NCBI RefSeq assembly: GCF_027889715.1
Contig: NZ_JAPJZH010000002.1
Coordinates: 310,001-374,000, forward strand
From: Allohoeflea poritis
GTDB lineage: Bacteria; Pseudomonadota; Alphaproteobacteria; Rhizobiales; Rhizobiaceae
Length of the DNA stretch: 64,000 bases
Direction: 5' to 3'
In this document: piece after piece, positions 1 through 9,833 of the stretch
Layout of the letters: each line of letters opens with the position of its first letter
Numbering within the stretch: the first letter of the stretch is position 1
Made by a program: the position numbers and the translations under genes
The notes under the pieces: generated by a model
Databases searched by the model: none
The model's input: the letters and a program-made list of their open reading frames with translations, nothing else
Told to the model about the DNA's origin: nothing

Positions 1-549
1 CATCAACACCACGTAGCAGATGAGGAAGAACTGGATCGGATCGAGCGTATTGAGTTCAGGAAAGCCGTTGCGCACATAGATCGAAAGGCCGTCCTCACCG
101 CCATAGGCGGGCCAGGAAATGGCGAAATAGTAGATCATCTGCGCGAAGGCGAGCGTGATCATGATGAAATAGACACCGGATGTGCGCAGCGCAATGAGAC
201 CGATCAGAAACGCGACGACAGCCGACAGCACGATCGCCACGAGCCAGATCAACAGCATGTCGTTGCTGCCTGAAACCATGAATGGCCAGGCAAAGAGCGG
301 CTCCTGGTTGAAGGCGTGGGTTGCCAGGATACCGGCGGCATAACCGCCGAGACCGAAGAACGCCGCGTGGCCAAAGGATACCATGCCGCCAAGGCCCAGC
401 GCCAGATTGAGACCGACGCCGGCCAGTGCCAGGATCGCGACCCGCGTAGCCAGCGTGATGTAGAAGGGCTCGCCCTGCATCAGCGCAAGAAACGGCACGG
501 CCAGCAGGCCAAGTGCAAGCGCCCAGTTGATGACGGTTTCACGGCTCAT
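1..549 (-). CDS. livM: Branched-chain amino acid-type ABC permease LivM (partial)
   Basis: This is the first 183 codons of an inner-membrane permease of the LivM family. The gene starts at 549 and runs off the left edge, so its C-terminus is not seen. The visible protein is very hydrophobic, with several membrane segments, and carries the glycine-rich LNLALGLGGMVSFGHAAFFG stretch typical of LivH/LivM permeases. Its ATG overlaps the TGA of livH in an ATGA tetranucleotide (546-549), so the two are translationally coupled. Because it closes an aromatic-CoA operon, I infer that the transporter imports the aromatic acid rather than leucine. ATPases LivG/LivF would be expected beyond position 1. 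Confidence 0.9.
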   Translation of the reverse strand, partial: MSRETVINWALALGLLAVPFLALMQGEPFYITLATRVAILALAGVGLNLALGLGGMVSFGHAAFFGLGGYAAGILATHAFNQEPLFAWPFMVSGSNDMLLIWLVAIVLSAVVAFLIGLIALRTSGVYFIMITLAFAQMIYYFAISWPAYGGEDGLSIYVRNGFPELNTLDPIQFFLICYVVLM

Positions 550-1469
550 TGCGAACCCGCCGCGAAGAGGCCCTGCGGTTTGACCGCAAGGATGATGGCC
601 ATGAGGATATAGATGGCCATGGAAGCCAGCGCCGATCCGACGGACGTCGCCTGCGAGGGACCCATGAAGAGTTCGAAGAAATTGGGCAAGAGAATGCGCC
701 CGAGCGTGTCGACCACGCCGACCAGGATAGCGCCGATCAGTGCGCCCTTGATCGAGCCGATCCCGCCAATGACGATGACGACGAAAGCCAGGATCAGCAC
801 CGGTTCACCCATGCCCACCTGCACCGACTGGATGGCGCCGACAAGCGCGCCGGCAAGGCCGGCCAGCGCCGCCCCGAGCGCAAAGACAACCGTGTAGAGC
901 GTGCGGATATCGACGCCCAGCGCACCGATCATCTCCCGGTCCGATTCACCGGCCCGGATGCGCATGCCGAGCCGGGTGCGCGAGATCAGCAGGTAGAGGC
1001 CGAATGCGATCAACACGCCGACGACGATGATCGAAAGCCGGTAGAGCGGATATTGCGCTCCGCCTGGCAGCGATACCGCCCCTTGCAGGGCGGCGGGAAT
1101 ATCGAGATAGAGCGGAAAGGAGCCGAAGACCCAGCGCGTGCCTTCCGAAAAGATCAGGATGAGGGCAAAGGTTGCCAGCACCTGGTCGAGATGGTCGCGG
1201 TCGTAAAGGCGTCGTATCACGACAATCTCCACGATCGCCCCCGCAGCCGCCGCGCCCGCGAGGCTGGCGACAAGCCCGAGCCAGAATGAGCCCGTCGCCA
1301 GCGCGACCGTCGCGCACAGGAACGCGCCGATCATGTAGAGCGACCCGTGCGCCAGGTTGATCAGCCCCATGACGCCGAAGACAAGCGTCAGCCCGGCAGC
1401 CATCAGAAACAGCATGACGCCGAACTGGATGCCGTTGAGCAATTGTTCGATAAAGAGGGCGAGTGTCAT
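546..1469 (-). CDS. livH: Branched-chain amino acid-type ABC permease LivH
   Basis: This 307-residue protein is a full-length LivH-family permease with about eight membrane segments. The N-terminal FIEQLLNGIQFGVMLFLMAA and GLINLAHGSLYMIGAF segments are characteristic of the family. It would form the transmembrane channel with the LivM-like protein that follows. The gene overlaps livM by 4 bp and is separated from the binding-protein gene by 72 bp that contain a strong hairpin. In related Liv-type systems the same architecture carries amino acids, urea, amides or aromatic acids. The operon context favours an aromatic carboxylate here, but substrate cannot be read from the sequence. Confidence 0.92.
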   Translation of the reverse strand: MTLALFIEQLLNGIQFGVMLFLMAAGLTLVFGVMGLINLAHGSLYMIGAFLCATVALATGSFWLGLVASLAGAAAAGAIVEIVVIRRLYDRDHLDQVLATFALILIFSEGTRWVFGSFPLYLDIPAALQGAVSLPGGAQYPLYRLSIIVVGVLIAFGLYLLISRTRLGMRIRAGESDREMIGALGVDIRTLYTVVFALGAALAGLAGALVGAIQSVQVGMGEPVLILAFVVIVIGGIGSIKGALIGAILVGVVDTLGRILLPNFFELFMGPSQATSVGSALASMAIYILMAIILAVKPQGLFAAGSQ

Positions 1470-1506
1470 CCTGCGCTCGGCCTGTCGCTCGCGTTAGACG
1501 GAAAGG

Positions 1507-1534
1507 GCGCGCGGGAGCAACGGCCCCCGCGCGC
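1507..1534 (-). terminator. Intercistronic GC-rich hairpin between the SBP and livH genes
   Basis: A perfect 9-bp inverted repeat (GCGCGCGGG and CCCGCGCGC) is separated by 10 nt and lies in the 72-nt gap after the binding-protein stop codon. There is no T-run on the downstream (minus) side. It therefore fits an mRNA-stabilising or partial-termination hairpin, of the kind that raises binding-protein levels over permease levels, better than a full terminator. Confidence 0.6.
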
Positions 1535-1541
1535 GCATTCG

Positions 1542-2681
1542 TTACAGCTTGCAATCGCCGACATAGGCGCTGGAGCGGTCCTCCAGACCGACACCGATGA
1601 TCTTGTTCGTCAGCACATCGCCTTCCTTGATCACTTCACGGACATAGATATCCTGGATCGGATGCTGGTTGCTGTCGAATTTGAAATCACCGCGCACGCT
1701 GTCGAAATCTGCCTCTTTCAGGGCCGCGCGGAAGGCGTCGGCATCCTTGACGTCGGCCTTCTGCATCGCTGACAGGATAAGGTTCGCCGTATCGAAACCC
1801 TGGCTGGCGTAAAGCGACGGCAGGCGGCCATACTCGGCCTGGAATGCCTCGACGAATGCCTTGTTGGCGGGATTGTCGATATCCTTCGACCACTGCGAGG
1901 AGTTCTTCACGCCCAGCGCCGCCTCACCGACGGCCCCGAGAATGCCCTGATCGAAGGAGAAAGCCGGTCCCATGACCGGAATGTCCACGCCGGACTGTGC
2001 GTATTGCTTCATGAAGGCAATACCCATGCCGCCCGGCAGAAAGAAAAACACGCTGTCCGCGCCCGAAGCCCTGATCTGCGCGATCTCTGCGGCATAGTCC
2101 GTCTGGCCGAGCTTGGTGTAGAGCTCGTCGGCGACATCGCCCTCATAGAAGCGCTTGAAACCGGTCAGCGCATCCTTGCCGGCCGGATAGTTCGGCGCCA
2201 GGATGAAGGTCTTCTTGAAACCGGCGCTGTTGGCGTGGCCGCCCATCGCCTCGTGCAGATTATCGTTCTGCCAGGCGACGTTAAAATAGTTCTCATGACA
2301 GCCCTTGCCGGCCAGCATGGACGGTCCGGCGTTGGGCGAAAGGTAGAACACGCCCTGCCCGACGGCGCTTGGCACCACGGCCATGGCGAGGTTCGACCAG
2401 ATGATGCCGGTCAGCACATCGACCTTTTCCTTCTGGATCATCTTATCGGCGATCTGAACGGCAAGGTCCGGCTTGCGCGCATCGTCCTCCACGATGACTT
2501 CAAGATCCTTGTTGCCGGCCATCTTGGCGGCCAGCATGAACCCGTCGCGCACATCGACCCCGAGGCCGGAGCCGCCGCCCGAGAGCGTGGTGATCATGCC
2601 GACCTTGACCGGTTCGGCAAGCGCGCCGGCGCTGACCGTGAGGCCCAGGCCTAAAAGGCTTGCGGCAATAAGCTTCTTCAT
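1542..2681 (-). CDS. ABC transporter substrate-binding protein, Leu/Ile/Val-binding family
   Basis: This 379-residue periplasmic binding protein starts with a clear signal peptide (MKKLIAASLLGLGLTVSAGALA), followed by the KVGMITTLSGGGSGLGVDVRDGF segment typical of type-1 periplasmic binding folds (LivJ/AmiC-like). It should deliver substrate to the LivHM permeases encoded just downstream. It lies 21 nt after the aryl-CoA ligase gene. Distant relatives of this family bind benzoate derivatives, and the genetic context argues for an aromatic acid such as 2-aminobenzoate. That assignment is an inference, since the ligand residues cannot be judged by eye. Confidence 0.9.
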   Translation of the reverse strand: MKKLIAASLLGLGLTVSAGALAEPVKVGMITTLSGGGSGLGVDVRDGFMLAAKMAGNKDLEVIVEDDARKPDLAVQIADKMIQKEKVDVLTGIIWSNLAMAVVPSAVGQGVFYLSPNAGPSMLAGKGCHENYFNVAWQNDNLHEAMGGHANSAGFKKTFILAPNYPAGKDALTGFKRFYEGDVADELYTKLGQTDYAAEIAQIRASGADSVFFFLPGGMGIAFMKQYAQSGVDIPVMGPAFSFDQGILGAVGEAALGVKNSSQWSKDIDNPANKAFVEAFQAEYGRLPSLYASQGFDTANLILSAMQKADVKDADAFRAALKEADFDSVRGDFKFDSNQHPIQDIYVREVIKEGDVLTNKIIGVGLEDRSSAYVGDCKL

Positions 2682-2702
2682 TTTGTTTCCTCCCTTGGTG
2701 TT

Positions 2703-4328
2703 TTAGTTTTTCAGTCGAAAGCGCTGAACCTTGCCCGTCTGCGTCTTGGGCAGGCTTTCGATAAATTTGATGGATCTTGGATATTTGTAGGGCGCGATCG
2801 TCGCCTTGACGTGATCCTGCAACCGCTTGATCGTGACCTCATCCGGTGAAACGCCCTCACTCAGTACGACATGCGCTTCCACGATCTGACCGCGCTCCTC
2901 ATCCGGTGCCCCGACGACGCCGCACTCGGCGACATCCGCATGCGCCAGAAGCGCTGCCTCGACCTCAGGGCCGGCGATATTGTAGCCGGCTGATATTATC
3001 ATGTCATCCGCGCGGGCGACGAAGTGGAAGACACCGTCTTCATCCTGCATGAAGGCATCGCCGGTCACGTTCCAGCCATCGCGCACATAATCGCCCTGGC
3101 GCGCATCGTTGAGATAGCGGCATCCGGTGGGGCCGCGTACCGCCAGTTTGCCGGTTTCGCCGCGCGGCACCTCGTTCATCTGATCGTCGACGACCTTCGC
3201 TTCATAGCCGGTCACCGGCGTTCCGGTCGCACCGGGCTGCGAGTGGCCGAGCCGGTTGGAAATGAAGATATGCAGAAGCTCCGTCGCGCCGATGCCGTCC
3301 AGGATCGGTTTGCCGGTCTTCTCCCGCCACATCTCGTAAACCGGAGGCGGCAATGTCTCGCCAGCCGAAACGGCGACCCTCAGGGACGAAAGATCGGCCC
3401 CTTCTTCCATGGCGGCGAGCATCGCCCGATAGGCCGTCGGTGCCGTAAAACAGATGGTCGCCTTAAAGGTGTGGATGATATCGATCATGTTCGGCGGGGT
3501 GGCGCTTTCCAGCAGCGTCGCGGCCGCGCCGAAACGCAACGGAAAGATCGCAAGCCCGCCAAGACCGAAGGTGAAGGCCAGCGGCGGCGAGCCGACGAAG
3601 ACATCGTCGGGCGTGACACCGAGCACTTCCCTGGCATATCCGTCGGCGATCACCAGCAGGTCGCGGTGGAAATGCATTGTCGCCTTGGGTTCGCCCGTCG
3701 TGCCGGAGGTAAAGCCGAGCAGCGCGACATCGTCGCGGCCTGTTTCGACGGCATCGAAAAGTACCGGCTTGTTCAGTGCAACGCGGTCGAGCTCGGCATC
3801 ATGATTGGCCGTGCCGTCAAAGCCGATCACCTTTTCAAGGAATTGGCTGTCCTTGGCGCAATGGGTCAGTTCATCCATCAGCCGCGTGTCGCACAGGGCC
3901 AGCGAGATTTCCGCCTTGTCGACGATCTTTGCAAGCTCGGCGGCGCGCAGCATCGGCATGGTGTTGACGACCACCGCGCCGGCTTTGGTGGCGGCGAGCC
4001 AGCAGGCAACCATCGCCGGGTTGTTTGCCGAACGTATGAGGATGCGATTGCCCGGCTTGACGCCGTAATCCTCGACCAACGCATTGGCAATGCGGTTTGT
4101 CCAGTCGGCGAGTTCCTTGTAGGTCCTGCGCCGTCCGTTGCCGATCAGCGCCGTGTGGTCGGCGAAACCCTTGTCCACCATGGCATCGGTCAGTTCCACC
4201 CCGGCATTGAGCCGCTCCGGATAGTTGAAACCGCCGAGGTCGAGAACCGGCCAGCTTTCATGCGGCGGAAGATTGTCGCGTGTAAACGTATCGGTATGGG
4301 CCGTCGGGCCGAGCGGTGCCCCAGTCAT
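2703..4328 (-). CDS. Aryl-CoA ligase (benzoate/2-aminobenzoate-CoA ligase family)
   Basis: This is an acyl-adenylate-forming enzyme of 541 residues, a normal length for benzoate- and 2-aminobenzoate-CoA ligases. The AMP/phosphate-binding loop TSGTTGEPKA is at residues 207-216, GWNVTGDAF marks the C-terminal hinge region, and the catalytic lysine of KTQTGKVQRF is at about 533. It would activate an aromatic acid with ATP and CoA in the cytoplasm and so commit it to the CoA-dependent ring-attack route. The start is 2 nt after the acyl-CoA dehydrogenase stop, in a tightly packed operon. The company of a monooxygenase/old-yellow-enzyme fusion points to anthranilate or salicylate over plain benzoate. 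Confidence 0.85.
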   Translation of the reverse strand: MTGAPLGPTAHTDTFTRDNLPPHESWPVLDLGGFNYPERLNAGVELTDAMVDKGFADHTALIGNGRRRTYKELADWTNRIANALVEDYGVKPGNRILIRSANNPAMVACWLAATKAGAVVVNTMPMLRAAELAKIVDKAEISLALCDTRLMDELTHCAKDSQFLEKVIGFDGTANHDAELDRVALNKPVLFDAVETGRDDVALLGFTSGTTGEPKATMHFHRDLLVIADGYAREVLGVTPDDVFVGSPPLAFTFGLGGLAIFPLRFGAAATLLESATPPNMIDIIHTFKATICFTAPTAYRAMLAAMEEGADLSSLRVAVSAGETLPPPVYEMWREKTGKPILDGIGATELLHIFISNRLGHSQPGATGTPVTGYEAKVVDDQMNEVPRGETGKLAVRGPTGCRYLNDARQGDYVRDGWNVTGDAFMQDEDGVFHFVARADDMIISAGYNIAGPEVEAALLAHADVAECGVVGAPDEERGQIVEAHVVLSEGVSPDEVTIKRLQDHVKATIAPYKYPRSIKFIESLPKTQTGKVQRFRLKN

Positions 4329-4330
4329 GA

Positions 4331-5497
4331 CTAAGCTCCGGTCTGGGCGGTGGCTAGCGCCTGCCGCGCAATGACGATTTTCTGAACATCGGACGCACCC
4401 TCATAGATGCGCAGGGCGCGGATATCGCGGTAAAGGCTCTCGATGATGTGGCCCGAGCGCACGCCGTCGCCGCCATGGATCTGAACCGCCTTGTCAATCA
4501 CCTCCTGCGCCTTGTCGGTGGCGTAGAGTTTTGCCATCGCCGCCTCACGCGTGACGCGCACAGCGCCCATGTCCTTGGTCCAGGCGGCGCGGTAGATAAG
4601 CAGAGCCGCAGCATCGACGTCGAGCGCCATGTCGGCGATATGGCCCTGCACCATCTGCAGGTCGAACAGCGGCGCGCCGAAGAGTTCGCGATTGGCGGCG
4701 CGGTTGACTGTCTCGTCCAGCGCCCGGCGCGCAAAACCGAGCGCCGCCGCCCCGACCGTGGAGCGGAAGACGTCCAGCACCGACATGGCGATGCGGAACC
4801 CGCTGCCCGCTTCGCCGATCAGGGCGCTTTCCGGAATTCGACAATTTTCAAAAGAAAGCCGCGCAAGTGGATGCGGTGCAATAACATTTATGCGTTCGGC
4901 AATTTCAAGTCCGGGCGTATCGGCGGGCACGACAAAGGCGCTGATGCCCTTCGCGCCCGGTGCCTCTCCCGTCCGGGCGAAGACCGTGTAGACATCGGCG
5001 ATCCCGCCATTGGAAATCCAGGTCTTTTCGCCGTTCAGCACATAGTCGCCGCCCTCGCGCGCGGCGGTCATCTCCATATTGGCCACATCCGAACCCGAAC
5101 GCGGTTCCGAAAGCGCAAATGCCGAAAGCGCCGCCCCCTTGCGGGTTTTCGCAAGCCATTGCCGTTGCTCGGGCGTTCCGAAGAAAGACAGCGCGCCGGT
5201 GCCGAGGCCCTGCATGGCAAAGGCGAAATCGGCTAGTCCGTCGTGACGCGCCAGGATCTCCCGCGAAAGGCAGAGTGTGCGCACATCCATGGTTGAACCG
5301 GCTTCGTCCGGATCGACGGCGCTGGCTTCCAGCCAGCCGGCCTCACCCAGCTTCCCGGCGATCCGCCGGCAGCTCTCATCGACATCGCCGTGGTCGATAT
5401 CCGTCAGGTTCGCGCCGACCCAGGCGTCGAACCGCTCATAGTAATCGCGATGCGTGTCGTCGAAGAAGGGCCAGTTCAGGAAACTGCGGTCGGCCAT
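4331..5497 (-). CDS. Acyl-CoA dehydrogenase family protein
   Basis: This 388-residue flavoenzyme of the acyl-CoA dehydrogenase family has the [18 protein letters not shown] flavin/substrate segment and, near the C-terminus, IYEGASDVQ. The glutamate of that motif (about residue 366) aligns with the catalytic base of medium-chain acyl-CoA dehydrogenase. It sits between the ligase and crotonase genes with 2-nt gaps on both sides. In the inferred pathway it would oxidise a non-aromatic CoA thioester formed after ring reduction, on the way to beta-oxidation. Physiological substrate and electron acceptor (probably ETF) are inferred from the family. Confidence 0.9.
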   Translation of the reverse strand: MADRSFLNWPFFDDTHRDYYERFDAWVGANLTDIDHGDVDESCRRIAGKLGEAGWLEASAVDPDEAGSTMDVRTLCLSREILARHDGLADFAFAMQGLGTGALSFFGTPEQRQWLAKTRKGAALSAFALSEPRSGSDVANMEMTAAREGGDYVLNGEKTWISNGGIADVYTVFARTGEAPGAKGISAFVVPADTPGLEIAERINVIAPHPLARLSFENCRIPESALIGEAGSGFRIAMSVLDVFRSTVGAAALGFARRALDETVNRAANRELFGAPLFDLQMVQGHIADMALDVDAAALLIYRAAWTKDMGAVRVTREAAMAKLYATDKAQEVIDKAVQIHGGDGVRSGHIIESLYRDIRALRIYEGASDVQKIVIARQALATAQTGA

Positions 5498-5499
5498 GC

Positions 5500-6315
5500 T
5501 CAGTTGCCCTCGAAAACGGGTTTTTCCTTGGCGACGAAGGCATCATAGGCGCGCTTGAAGTCGCGCGTCTGCATGCAAATCGCCTGTGCCTGCGCCTCCG
5601 CCTCGATCGCCTCGTCGATCGACATTGCCCATTCCTGCTTGAGCATTGTTTTTGTCATCATGTGGCCGAAATTCGGACCTTTTGCGAGTTTCGTCGCGAA
5701 ATCAACGGCCTCGCTTTCCAGCGCTTCGGCATCCACCAGGCGGTTGAAGAAGCCCCAGCGTTCGCCTTCCTCGGCCGACATGGTCCGGCCGGTGAAGAGA
5801 AGCTCGGATGCCCGACCCTGGCCGATGATGCGCGGCAGGATCGCGCATGCGCCCATGTCGCAAGCTGCCAGACCGACGCGGGTGAACAGAAACGCCGTTT
5901 TCGCCCCGGGCGTTCCGAAGCGGATGTCCGAGGCCATGGCGACAATCGCGCCGGCGCCGACGCACACGCCGTCCACCGCCGCGATAATGGGCTTGCCGCA
6001 GCCGACCATCGCCTTGACGAGATCGCCGGTCATGCGCGTGAACTCGAGAAGACCCTTCATGTCGCGGTCGAGCAGCGGGCCGATGATGTCATGCACATCG
6101 CCGCCCGAGCAGAAATTCCCGCCATTGGAACCGAAGACGACGGCATCGACATCATCCGCATAGACCATGTCGCGAAACGTGTCGCGCAGCTCCGCATAGC
6201 TGTCGAAGGTCAGCGGGTTCTTGCGATCCGGCCGGTCCAGCGTGATGACAGCGACCGTGCCTTCCATGCGCCAGTTAAAATGCTGAGGCACAAGGCCCGC
6301 CAGTTGTCTGCTCAT
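5500..6315 (-). CDS. Crotonase (enoyl-CoA hydratase/isomerase family) protein
   Basis: This 271-residue crotonase-fold protein has the family CoA-binding and oxyanion-hole features ([14 protein letters not shown] and [19 protein letters not shown]). By eye, the two glutamates that catalyse hydration in classical enoyl-CoA hydratases are not at their expected positions: GAGAIVAMA and [12 protein letters not shown] replace the usual GCELA and PEIxLGxxPGAGG. A ring hydrolase or another crotonase reaction in the CoA-aromatic pathway is therefore possible. The ATG overlaps the MarR stop in an ATGA at 6312-6315, and the acyl-CoA dehydrogenase gene follows. Confidence 0.85.
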   Translation of the reverse strand: MSRQLAGLVPQHFNWRMEGTVAVITLDRPDRKNPLTFDSYAELRDTFRDMVYADDVDAVVFGSNGGNFCSGGDVHDIIGPLLDRDMKGLLEFTRMTGDLVKAMVGCGKPIIAAVDGVCVGAGAIVAMASDIRFGTPGAKTAFLFTRVGLAACDMGACAILPRIIGQGRASELLFTGRTMSAEEGERWGFFNRLVDAEALESEAVDFATKLAKGPNFGHMMTKTMLKQEWAMSIDEAIEAEAQAQAICMQTRDFKRAYDAFVAKEKPVFEGN

Positions 6316-6785
6316 CGCGGACGCACTCCCTTGATCTGCACATTGTCGAGAAGTTCGACGAGGACATCGGCATCCTCGTCACTGAGCATGTTGAGCATGC
6401 TCGCGATCCAGCCTTCGTGAACCCCGGCCATATGGGCGAATTCATCTCGGCCCTTGTCGGTGAGTTGCACGATCATGGCCCGCCGGTCGCCGCTGACCGG
6501 CACCCGCACGACCAGCCCGTCGGAGACCAGGCGTTCGACAATACCTGTCACATTGCCGTTCGAGACCATCAGCGCCGCCGAAAGCGCGCTCATCTTCATG
6601 CCCTCGCGCTCGCGATAGAGCGCCGCCAGCACGTCGAAACGCGGCAGTGTCGTCGCGAACTCGACCCGCAGACGCTCGCGTATCTCGGCCTCCATCTGCC
6701 GCGATATCTTCAGCAGCCGAAGCCAGATGCGCAGGCGCTGCTTGTCGCGTTCCTCATTGTCGGCGGTCTCGGCAATGTTGCTCAT
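6312..6785 (-). CDS. MarR-family transcriptional regulator within the aromatic-CoA operon
   Basis: This is a 157-residue winged-helix regulator of the MarR family. Start codon ATG 6783-6785 is chosen because it forms an ATGA overlap with the SDR stop (6782-6784). An upstream in-frame extension would lie inside the SDR gene. The [30 protein letters not shown] segment is the recognition helix-turn-helix, followed by the wing [15 protein letters not shown]. MarR proteins in such clusters often sense the aryl-CoA or free acid and derepress the operon. Being embedded mid-operon would give autoregulation. A candidate operator palindrome lies upstream of the operon at 9931-9944. Confidence 0.88.
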   Translation of the reverse strand: MSNIAETADNEERDKQRLRIWLRLLKISRQMEAEIRERLRVEFATTLPRFDVLAALYREREGMKMSALSAALMVSNGNVTGIVERLVSDGLVVRVPVSGDRRAMIVQLTDKGRDEFAHMAGVHEGWIASMLNMLSDEDADVLVELLDNVQIKGVRPR

Positions 6786-7543
6786 ACCTCGCCTCCCGAT
6801 ACGGATACGGCCTGTCCGGTAATCGCACCGGAATTCGGACCGCACAGCCAAAGGACCGTCTGCGCGACTTCATCCGGCTGGATGAAACGCCCCATCGGGT
6901 TGGTCCGCAGAAGCGCCTTGGTCGCCTCGTCTCGATTCATACCCGTTTTGTCCATGACATTGTCCAGCGCCTCGGTCAGCATCGGCGTTTCCGTATAGCC
7001 GGGGCAGATCGCATTGACGGTGATTCCGCTGGTCGCAAGCTCCATCGCGACCGAACGGGTCAGGCCTATGGCGCCGTGCTTGGCGGCACAGTAATGGGCG
7101 ACATAGGGATAGCCGCGCAGCCCGGCCACGGAGGCAATGGTGACGATGCGGCCCCAGTCCTTGTTCTCCATGGCGGCGACACCCGCATGGATCGTCAGGT
7201 AAACGCCGGTCAGGTTGACGTCGATCGTCTTGCGCCAGCTTGCAACGTCAAGCTTTGCAAAGGGAGACGCCTGCGCCGCGCCGGCATTGGCAACAACGAT
7301 ATCGGCGCCGCCGTGATCGTCGCTGACGGTCGCAAACAAAGAGGCAACGCTATCCGGATCGGTGACATCGCAGGTCCTGGCCGTGATGCCATCCTGCGAT
7401 TTGGCCACCTCGTCCAGGGCCTCCCGCCGACGCCCGGATACGGTCACTGTCGCACCGGCCTTGGCGAGCTTGCGCGCGATCGCCGCGCCGACGCCCGAGC
7501 CGCCGCCGGTCACCACCGCATGTTTTCCGCTCAGTTTGCCCAA
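6782..7543 (-). CDS. SDR-family NAD(P)-dependent dehydrogenase (3-hydroxyacyl-CoA type)
   Basis: This 253-residue short-chain dehydrogenase/reductase has the cofactor motif TGGGSGVG (residues 12-19), the structural NAG (86-88), and catalytic Ser138, Tyr151 and Lys155 (YCAAK). The best start is a TTG at 7541-7543, 4 nt after the stop of the monooxygenase/reductase gene, with an AAAGG-like ribosome site upstream. No ATG gives a complete Rossmann motif. In the anthranilate-CoA pathway a hydroxyacyl-CoA dehydrogenase of this size is expected for the beta-oxidation-like steps. Substrate is inferred from the operon only. Confidence 0.88.
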   Translation of the reverse strand: MGKLSGKHAVVTGGGSGVGAAIARKLAKAGATVTVSGRRREALDEVAKSQDGITARTCDVTDPDSVASLFATVSDDHGGADIVVANAGAAQASPFAKLDVASWRKTIDVNLTGVYLTIHAGVAAMENKDWGRIVTIASVAGLRGYPYVAHYCAAKHGAIGLTRSVAMELATSGITVNAICPGYTETPMLTEALDNVMDKTGMNRDEATKALLRTNPMGRFIQPDEVAQTVLWLCGPNSGAITGQAVSVSGGEV

Positions 7544-7547
7544 TTGT

Positions 7548-9833
7548 TCACACCTTTATGGTTTGCGCCTCGGCACGCTCGGCAAGCCGCACGAGTTGAT
7601 CGCGGCCGGCGAGATATGGCAGCGGCCATTCGGTCTGCGTATCGCCGAGACCCGCCGCAGTGTGCAGTGTCCAGTAGGGATTGGCCAGATGCGGCCGGGC
7701 AAGACACACAAGATCGGCACGACCGGCCATCAGTATCGAATTGGCGTGATCGGGCTCGTAGATATTGCCGACGGCCATGGTCGCCATGTCGGCCTCGTTG
7801 CGGATGCGGTCCGAGAACGGCGTCTGGAACATGCGCCCGTAGACCGGCTCGGCCCGGATCGAGGTCTGCCCGGCGGAAACGTCGCAGATGTCGACGCCAG
7901 CATCCTTCAACATGGCGGCAATCGCCACCGCATCGTCCGGCGTCACGCCCTCATCGCCGACCCAGTCACAGGCGGAAATGCGCACCGAGATCGGCTTCCC
8001 GTCGGGCCATGCGGCGCGGACCGCACGGTAGACTTCGAGCGGAAACCGCATCCGGTTCTCGAGCGAACCACCGTAATCGTCGTCGCGCCTGTTGGTCAGC
8101 GGCGTGATGAAGGACGACAGCAGGTAACCGTGGGCGGCGTGAATCTCCAGCATGTCGAAACCGCAGCGATCCGCCATCTGCGCCGAGGCGACGAACTGCT
8201 CGATGACGCGCTCCATATCCGCCCGGTCCATGGGTTTCGGCGCCTGGTTGTTCGGCGACCAGGCAATGTCCGAGGGCGCCAGAAGCGGCCAGTTGCCATC
8301 CTTGAGCGGCGCATCCATCTCCTCCCAGCCGAGCTGTGTGGAGCCCTTGGCGCCGGAATGGCCGATCTGCATGCAGATCTTTGCCGGCGTTTGGCTGTGC
8401 ACGAAGTCGACGATGCGGCTCCAGGCCGCCTCATGCTCCGGTGCGTAGGTTCCGGGACATCCCGGCGTGATGCGCCCCTCCGGGCTGACACAGGTCATTT
8501 CCGTATAGACCAGTCCCGCGCCGCCCTTCGCCCGTTCGCCGTAGTGGACAAGATGCCAGTCGGTCGGACAACCATCGACGGCCTTGTACTGCGCCATCGG
8601 CGAGACCACGACACGGTTTGCCAGCGTCATGTCGCGCAACCGGTAGGGTGCGAACATCGGCGCACGATGGCCGTTGACGCCGGCACGCGCCTGGAACCAG
8701 CCCTCGGCGCGCTTCATCCAGTCCGGATCGCGCATGCGCAGGTTCTCATGGCTGATGCGCTGCGAACGCGTCAGCAGCGAATAGTTGAACTGCACCGGAT
8801 CGAGATGCAGGTAGCGTTCGACATTCTCGAACCACTCCGTGGAATTGCGCGCGGCCGATTGCAGCCGCAATACCTCGACCCGCCGCTCCTCCTCGTAGCG
8901 GTCGAAAGCCGCCTGCATCGAAGGTTCGCTGTGCAGGTAGTCGGCCAGCGCGATGGCGCTTTCCATGGCAAGCTTGGAGCCCGAGCCGATGGAGAAATGC
9001 GCCGTCGCCGCGGCATCGCCCAGCAGGACGACATTTTCGTGCGACCAGCGCTCGCAAAGCACCCGCGGGAAATTCAGCCATGCCGAACCGCGAATATGCC
9101 TGGCATTCGACATCAGCGAATGGCCGCCGAGATATTTGGCGAAGATCTTCTCGCAGACGGCGATGGACTCTTCCTGGCTCATGTCGCCAAAGCCGAATTT
9201 TTCCCACGTCTCCTCGCGGCACTCGACGATGAACGTCGCCGTATCGTCGTCGAACTGGTAGGCATGCGCCCAGATCCAGCCGTGTTCCGTCTCCTCGAAG
9301 ATGAATGTAAAGGCGTCGTCGAATTTCTGATGCGTGCCGAGCCACACGAACTTGCACTGGCGCACATCGATCTCCGGCCGGAAGGATTCCGAAAACTCGT
9401 TGCGCGTCTTCGAGTTCAGCCCGTCCGAAGCCACAACGAGATCGTAGTCGCGCGCATAGGCCGCGGCGCTTTCCATCTCCGTTTCGAAGCGCAATTCGAC
9501 GCCCAGCGAACGGGCCCGTTCCTGCAGGAGCAGCAGAAGCTGCTTGCGTCCGATACCGCAAAAACCATGCCCGGTGGAAACTTCGGTGGTTCCGCGATAG
9601 TGAACGGCAATGTCGTCCCAATAGGCGAAGTGCTTGCGAATGGCCTCGGCACTGACCGGATCGTTTTCCTGGAGATTGTCCAGCGTCTCGTCGGACAAGA
9701 CCACGCCCCAGCCGAAAGTATCGTCCGGTTTGTTGCGCTCGATCACCACGACCTCGTGGTTCGGATCGCGCAGCTTCATGGTGATGGCGAAATAGAGCCC
9801 GGCCGGCCCTCCTCCAAGGCATGCAATGCGCAT
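7548..9833 (-). CDS. Fused FAD monooxygenase/old-yellow-enzyme: 2-aminobenzoyl-CoA monooxygenase/reductase or salicylyl-CoA 5-hydroxylase
   Basis: This 761-residue two-domain flavoenzyme has an N-terminal aromatic-hydroxylase FAD domain (GGGPAG at 7-12; a [14 protein letters not shown] phosphate-binding motif before the middle). From about residue 395 comes an old-yellow-enzyme barrel ([30 protein letters not shown] near 563; [13 protein letters not shown]). This fusion is the hallmark of 2-aminobenzoyl-CoA monooxygenase/reductase, which hydroxylates and then reduces the ring of anthraniloyl-CoA. Bacterial salicylyl-CoA 5-hydroxylases share the fold. As first gene of the operon it sets the pathway: CoA activation, hydroxylation, ring reduction, then beta-oxidation-like steps. 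The choice between anthranilate and salicylate remains open. Confidence 0.9.
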   Translation of the reverse strand: MRIACLGGGPAGLYFAITMKLRDPNHEVVVIERNKPDDTFGWGVVLSDETLDNLQENDPVSAEAIRKHFAYWDDIAVHYRGTTEVSTGHGFCGIGRKQLLLLLQERARSLGVELRFETEMESAAAYARDYDLVVASDGLNSKTRNEFSESFRPEIDVRQCKFVWLGTHQKFDDAFTFIFEETEHGWIWAHAYQFDDDTATFIVECREETWEKFGFGDMSQEESIAVCEKIFAKYLGGHSLMSNARHIRGSAWLNFPRVLCERWSHENVVLLGDAAATAHFSIGSGSKLAMESAIALADYLHSEPSMQAAFDRYEEERRVEVLRLQSAARNSTEWFENVERYLHLDPVQFNYSLLTRSQRISHENLRMRDPDWMKRAEGWFQARAGVNGHRAPMFAPYRLRDMTLANRVVVSPMAQYKAVDGCPTDWHLVHYGERAKGGAGLVYTEMTCVSPEGRITPGCPGTYAPEHEAAWSRIVDFVHSQTPAKICMQIGHSGAKGSTQLGWEEMDAPLKDGNWPLLAPSDIAWSPNNQAPKPMDRADMERVIEQFVASAQMADRCGFDMLEIHAAHGYLLSSFITPLTNRRDDDYGGSLENRMRFPLEVYRAVRAAWPDGKPISVRISACDWVGDEGVTPDDAVAIAAMLKDAGVDICDVSAGQTSIRAEPVYGRMFQTPFSDRIRNEADMATMAVGNIYEPDHANSILMAGRADLVCLARPHLANPYWTLHTAAGLGDTQTEWPLPYLAGRDQLVRLAERAEAQTIKV

